Source: Rhizophagus irregularis (taxonomy: Eukaryota > Glomeromycota > Glomeromycetes > Glomerales > Glomeraceae). Taken from it: a DNA stretch of 64,000 bases. Of this stretch, positions 59,589 through 64,000 are shown in pieces. Below the pieces are notes generated by a model. That model was not told where the DNA came from, ran no database searches, and worked only from the letters and a program-made list of their open reading frames with translations. A program made the position numbers and the translations under genes. The stretch spans positions 2,836,001 to 2,900,000 of the forward strand of contig NC_089451.1 of assembly GCF_026210795.1 (NCBI RefSeq), in the 5' to 3' direction. Position 1 is the first letter of the stretch. Each line of letters starts with the position of its first letter.

Positions 59589-62500
59589 TTTTTTTTTTTT
59601 TTAACGAAGTCAACTTTATTTAGAAATAAGAAAAATTACAAAAAAGGAAAAGATCTACATTATATAACATTTAGTAAAGAACACGATCGAACTAATACTA
59701 TAATATTATTAGGGACTTAAGATTTTATGTTCAAAAGAACTATCTACCATCCTGCTCACCCAAATAGGTTCACTAAACTATCCGCATAACTACTACTATT
59801 CGTATGGACTTCGGTAATGTTATATAAAAACTCACCACAACTCCTTTAATTACTACTACAACATCAAAGATAATAAAAATAATACTACGAAACACTACCG
59901 TAATCAACAATATTATAGTAATCTATTGTATTACCCCCAAAATAAATATGACTTTGAAGACTTTGTAGATTAAAGTATTTCTTATTTTTTGATTTACGCG
60001 TTTTGTCAATAAACTGCTCTTTACCAAAATGTTGTTTTTTAACATTTTTATCAATTCCCAAACCTCTATCAATTTCATTAAGTTTATTACACCTCACTTT
60101 CCAAAAAATCATAGATTTATCCAAAATTTCATTCCTAAAATTATATGACAAAATTTCAACTTTTGATTTCGTAGATAATAATTGTTTAAAAAAATTAATT
60201 AACGAACAAGGAAAGAAACCTTTAATTAAATCTATGAAAGTTATGTGATCCTCTGATACTTCAAGTTTCCAAATATCATTGAGATTTTTAATATGTTCAA
60301 GAGTAATATGATTAATAGGATCTAAAATTTTATTAATTTCTAAAAGAAGCCAATTTTGTACTCCTGAAATTAAATCATCCATATCCTCTCGTCTTTCTTC
60401 ACAAAACCAGATATGATTGAAATCTTCTTCATCCTCTTCACACATAGGACAAAACCTTTCTTTATATAATGAAAATAAAGTTCTTTTAATTTGTTCAATG
60501 CAAGGAAGTTCTTCAATCATCAACTGAATTTTGCGTCTTCTAATTTTTGATTCTTTGAAATCAGTGTATAATTTTTGTTTTTCTCCCAAAAAATTATTAA
60601 AAAAAATTGACCAATCTATTTCACATTTTCTATACTTATCATTTCTATTTAAATTTAAAAACCTTTCCAAATTTTTCGTATTGGTTGTTAATGTAATTAA
60701 CTTTCTTAAAGATTTTTCTATAACTATGCCATTCCATTTGGGAATCCAAGGAAGATCATAAAAATTATTATAATTTAAATTAATTCCTAAATTTTGATCA
60801 TTATGTGCCAAAGAAACAATATTGTCGACATAATTATTTAAAGAATCATCTGTATGAGCATTAACTTTAAATATATTAACAGATAAATTATTTTCTTTAA
60901 TAATATCCATAATTATTTTCCAAAGAATGTTGTTATTACTAATTTTAAAAATTTGTCTAGTAACTAAAGTAAAATTATAAAATTTAAATTTTTCAAAATT
61001 ACTAATAACGCTAGCACTATCTGTATAAACTGTTAAATTACTATTAGAAGGTGCTATTAGCAAAGTAATTAATAAAGCAAAAATTTCTGCACGTGTTGAT
61101 GAAATCCAATTATTATAAGATGATATTAATTCCAAAATTTTTTGCAAGGACAAATTATAAAAAGTTGTTCCAAAAGTAGCTGATACATATTCTTTGGTAA
61201 TATCTTTAATTGAACCATCTGTATAGCAAACAAAATCTTTAATGTTTGAATCATATAAAATTTTTCTTGAATCAAATAATTTCTGTTTATCTAATGATAA
61301 ATCTATATATTTTTCAATAATATCTAAACTATTTTCATCAAAACGTAATTGATAATTATCATATGAAGAGTAATATAAAGGGTTTCGTTTAAAAAATTGA
61401 TCATATCTTATAATATTTTCCATATAATTATGTTGTGCTTCCTTTAAAAGATATGCCTTATATCCCTTCCATTTAATAAGTCTTTTATATCTCACTTCAT
61501 ATATTTCAGTTTTCATTGATTCTATTATACATTTACCCTCTATTTGACCAATATTATATTCACAACCATTACATACTTTAATAAACAAATTAATTTCACT
61601 TGTGTCTGATATTCTTTTAAAATGTTCAAAAATATATGTAAAGGGCTTTTCTTCAATTATTTTTCCATAAATATTTTCAAAATGAAACATATTAAAAGAT
61701 GTTATAATATTATTAATATGAATATTAATTGGTAAAAATTCATAACCACCCAAATTTGTGACTACATTATTATCTATATATTCCTCTTTAACATTATAAT
61801 TTTTTCCATTAGTTGTAACTAAAGACTGAATTTTTTTATATATATTTGGCGTATTAACTACATTACTATTTCTATTATTACTAAGAGCAAATATCTTATT
61901 TTTTATATTCCACCATGTCAGAAGAGTTTTGTTATCAGGAGATAAAAATTGGTCCAAAAAGTATAAATTATTCATACGTAAAATTTTTATATTTTTCAAA
62001 AAACTTTCAGTTCCAACAATTTCCATAATATGACGACCCCTTCCTAATACAGTACTATTTTTCCCAATATTGTGTTTATTAAATTCTATACTAAAATTAT
62101 AACTTTTCATTAATAATAAATTATTAATAATAAAATTATTTCGCAAATGTTGACCCATAAAGATTAAATCTTTATTAGAAAAAGGAAAATTAATTAAAGG
62201 ATTGAAAGGTAAAAGTAGTTTATTTTGAATATCTACTAAACGAATCTCCATTATTTTTCCTAGAATTCCTTGATCATTAATTTGAATTATAAAATTATTA
62301 ACCTTAGCTTGCAATTGATTATCAAAAATTGAACGAATATTATATAATAAATTCAATTCCATAATTATATTTGGTGCAGTTGAAGCTAACTTTAATTTAT
62401 TTTTAAAATTTTTTCTATAAGGAACCATGATTTTTTCACAATCTTTTTCTGATAGTATTATCGTTTGTGTCCTATATTCGATACGTGGTAATATTACAGC

Positions 62501-64000
62501 ATTAAAAATATAGGAACTAATTTTATCTGTTATGCATTTGTTCTTCAGCAGGTTATTACTTAAATTTTTAACTTCATCAAAGGCTTGTTGTTTGATAAAA
62601 TTGTTATCATTATATATATTGAACCAAACACCCAAGATTCTAAGACTTTCTGTTTTTCCTTTAGGTTTGATTTTGATTTTCTGATTGCCAAATTCTAACT
62701 CTATTTTTTCATTAAAATTAAAATTCTTTTTCTTAAGTAACAATTCAGATTTTTCTTTATTTATTTGAATATCGTTAAGAGTATAGAAGTCATCAGCCGT
62801 TTTTAATATTTTTTCTAATTCTTCTTTATTGCCAGCTAACATATTAGTATCATCCATATATGCCATGCTGGTAATGTTTTGTTTTACTTCTACCTCTATA
62901 TTTTCATATAAATTGATTTTCTTTTTTGCTTTTACACGATATCCAAAGTGTTCTTGCTGTATGGCAGTAAGAAGTGGATCATAATATATACACCACAAAA
63001 GTGGTGAGATTATTTCCCCTTGATCGATTCCAACCATTACATCATATGGATTACTTAATCCTCCTGCTGTAAATACACTATTTTTCCGTCCTAAAAATAA
63101 CTCTTTTGTTAAATTAATAAAAGAACTTGGTATTTTAAGACGTTGCATAGCTTTTTCTAACATAAAAATATTAACACGATCATATGCTTTTGACATGTCT
63201 AATGATAAAATCCACAGTTCCTTATCATTCTCATTAGCATCTTGAATTATTTCATTAATAATCCTTAATGGTTCAAAAGTTGAACTGAAAGGCAATCCAG
63301 CAAATTGTAAACCTTTAAGAATTTTGTTTTTCTGAAGAATTGTTGATAATCTTGCATTCATTATTGATACCATTAATTTCCTAGCCGTTTCCAACAAAGT
63401 TATTGGGCGTGTATTAACTAGTTGACAACCCCATGGCTTTGGTTTCGGTATAGGATAAACATTAGCATATTTCCATTCTAATGGTATCTCTTGATTATTA
63501 AAAATTAAAATAATTAATTTTCTAATAATTTCTTTAAATTCTGGAGATGCGTGTTTCAACATTTCATTACTAATACCCGTAGGTCCAGAAGCTTTATTAT
63601 TTGATAATTTATTTAAAGCTTCATTCAATTCATCATTTGTAGGCTCTACCATCAAATCTTTATAAATTTTATCATTAATTTCATCTTGAGGAAAATAAAA
63701 TTTTGCCCAATATTCTGATAAAATCTTAGGTTGGTTTGTTGATCCTGCAATATTTTGAAAATGATCATTTACAATATCTTTTATTTTTTCTTCATCAGTG
63801 ATTAATTTATCTTCATTATTTTCTTTAATTAGAACTCTGTCTAATACAATGGATTTAATTTCACGTTCCATTACACTATTAATCATACGTTTTTGATTTT
63901 CTAATAAATCTTCACAGCGTTGGTCAATTGCTAGTTTAATTTTTTCTTCTTTGAATTGTAAAAGATCGTGATTATATAGGATTAAATAAATTTGATATAA
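59589..64000 (-). mobile_element. LINE-type retrotransposon, 3' part, inserted in the array
   Basis: Minus-strand element whose 3' end is a 14-nt poly(A) (plus-strand T-run 59589-59602) joined directly to array sequence 'taatta'. Its ORF ends at 59885, giving a ~280-nt 3' UTR. The element runs past the window's right edge, so the 5' end, any endonuclease domain and the second target-site duplication are not visible. Confidence 0.9.
59885..64000 (-). CDS. LINE ORF2-type polyprotein: RT, RNase H, CCHC finger (partial)
   Basis: The frame is open from the window edge through the ATG at 63886, so that Met is not the true start. Numbering from it: the RT fingers (NKASGPTGISNEMLKHA, 97-113), PIPKPKPWG (146-153), RPITLLETARKLM (160-172), first catalytic Asp in SLDMSKAYD (228-236), GIDQGEIISPLLW (286-298) and the YMDD box (343-346) form a full reverse transcriptase. 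LRILGVWF (415-422) is the thumb. RNase H follows with TDGS (889-892, D890), RAE (E934), YTDS (D956) and a later AHTDDSLNNYVDN (D1014-D1021). A CCHC-type finger, C1146, C1149, H1158, C1162, is near the C-terminus. It makes cDNA from its own RNA at a nicked target. No stops over 1333 codons, so it may be recent. RNase H behind RT fits I-clade or Tad-like LINEs. Confidence 0.93.
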   Translation of the reverse strand, partial: LYQIYLILYNHDLLQFKEEKIKLAIDQRCEDLLENQKRMINSVMEREIKSIVLDRVLIKENNEDKLITDEEKIKDIVNDHFQNIAGSTNQPKILSEYWAKFYFPQDEINDKIYKDLMVEPTNDELNEALNKLSNNKASGPTGISNEMLKHASPEFKEIIRKLIILIFNNQEIPLEWKYANVYPIPKPKPWGCQLVNTRPITLLETARKLMVSIMNARLSTILQKNKILKGLQFAGLPFSSTFEPLRIINEIIQDANENDKELWILSLDMSKAYDRVNIFMLEKAMQRLKIPSSFINLTKELFLGRKNSVFTAGGLSNPYDVMVGIDQGEIISPLLWCIYYDPLLTAIQQEHFGYRVKAKKKINLYENIEVEVKQNITSMAYMDDTNMLAGNKEELEKILKTADDFYTLNDIQINKEKSELLLKKKNFNFNEKIELEFGNQKIKIKPKGKTESLRILGVWFNIYNDNNFIKQQAFDEVKNLSNNLLKNKCITDKISSYIFNAVILPRIEYRTQTIILSEKDCEKIMVPYRKNFKNKLKLASTAPNIIMELNLLYNIRSIFDNQLQAKVNNFIIQINDQGILGKIMEIRLVDIQNKLLLPFNPLINFPFSNKDLIFMGQHLRNNFIINNLLLMKSYNFSIEFNKHNIGKNSTVLGRGRHIMEIVGTESFLKNIKILRMNNLYFLDQFLSPDNKTLLTWWNIKNKIFALSNNRNSNVVNTPNIYKKIQSLVTTNGKNYNVKEEYIDNNVVTNLGGYEFLPINIHINNIITSFNMFHFENIYGKIIEEKPFTYIFEHFKRISDTSEINLFIKVCNGCEYNIGQIEGKCIIESMKTEIYEVRYKRLIKWKGYKAYLLKEAQHNYMENIIRYDQFFKRNPLYYSSYDNYQLRFDENSLDIIEKYIDLSLDKQKLFDSRKILYDSNIKDFVCYTDGSIKDITKEYVSATFGTTFYNLSLQKILELISSYNNWISSTRAEIFALLITLLIAPSNSNLTVYTDSASVISNFEKFKFYNFTLVTRQIFKISNNNILWKIIMDIIKENNLSVNIFKVNAHTDDSLNNYVDNIVSLAHNDQNLGINLNYNNFYDLPWIPKWNGIVIEKSLRKLITLTTNTKNLERFLNLNRNDKYRKCEIDWSIFFNNFLGEKQKLYTDFKESKIRRRKIQLMIEELPCIEQIKRTLFSLYKERFCPMCEEDEEDFNHIWFCEERREDMDDLISGVQNWLLLEINKILDPINHITLEHIKNLNDIWKLEVSEDHITFIDLIKGFFPCSLINFFKQLLSTKSKVEILSYNFRNEILDKSMIFWKVRCNKLNEIDRGLGIDKNVKKQHFGKEQFIDKTRKSKNKKYFNLQSLQSHIYFGGNTIDYYNIVDYGSVS

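Overview
The window looks like nuclear DNA from an arbuscular-mycorrhizal (Glomeromycotina, Rhizophagus-like) fungus. This is inferred, not searched. The reasons are a very AT-rich background, genes with many short introns, and the mix of expanded families: Tyr-kinase-like protein kinases with HRDLHSGN and DLG motifs, BTB-BACK-TLDc proteins, kelch-repeat proteins, MYND zinc fingers, F-box/LRR-like relics and a lineage-typical 'MGNS...IAVSQDGKFAVTFDT' family. Many small inverted-repeat elements and a large LINE also fit. No rRNA, tRNA or CRISPR was seen.

Layout. 1-10.7 kb and 32.6-39.0 kb hold copies of a ~5-6 kb duplicated block. Each full copy has one gene for a ~390-residue multi-pass membrane protein (972 broken, 8534 intact, 36061 intact) behind a conserved TATA-like box. 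The first copy has a GC-richer ~1.9 kb insert between 16-bp direct repeats. 11-22 kb is mostly a gene graveyard: a BTB-TLDc gene cut by a MITE, a small heat-shock protein with an internal stop, a tandem array of short exon-like and intron-like units, a frameshifted kelch gene and an F-box-like gene cut by another MITE. 22.2-22.9 kb has an intact-looking family member that seems to need a 26-nt intron. 24.4-26.6 kb is a complete eight-exon protein kinase (577 aa) that can be spliced exactly on paper. 27-32.6 kb is repeats, a duplicated PPxY-containing fragment and kinase relics.

39-64 kb has the better-preserved genes: a single-exon MYND protein (40076), a two-exon BTB-BACK-TLDc protein with an unusual membrane tail (46273-48156), a six-exon RING/U-box-like plus TPR protein of 1204 aa (49156-53160), and a second kinase lacking its 5' part (55905-57374). 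A ~2.2 kb degenerate coding block of higher GC lies at 42.2-44.5 kb.

The most unusual object is at ~57.4-59.6 kb, just upstream of the second kinase and in its sense. It is a ~105-bp tandem array in which 21 successive units each carry a 3-nt candidate micro-exon between an AG and a G(T/C) donor. The triplet varies (TTG, ATC, GAA, GGA, GAT, ATT, CTT) while the splice flanks hold. A LINE (RT, RNase H and CCHC finger in one ORF, open at the window edge) has inserted into the last visible unit by its poly(A) end. All exon models here come from reading splice signals and phase by eye; no transcript or homology search was possible.
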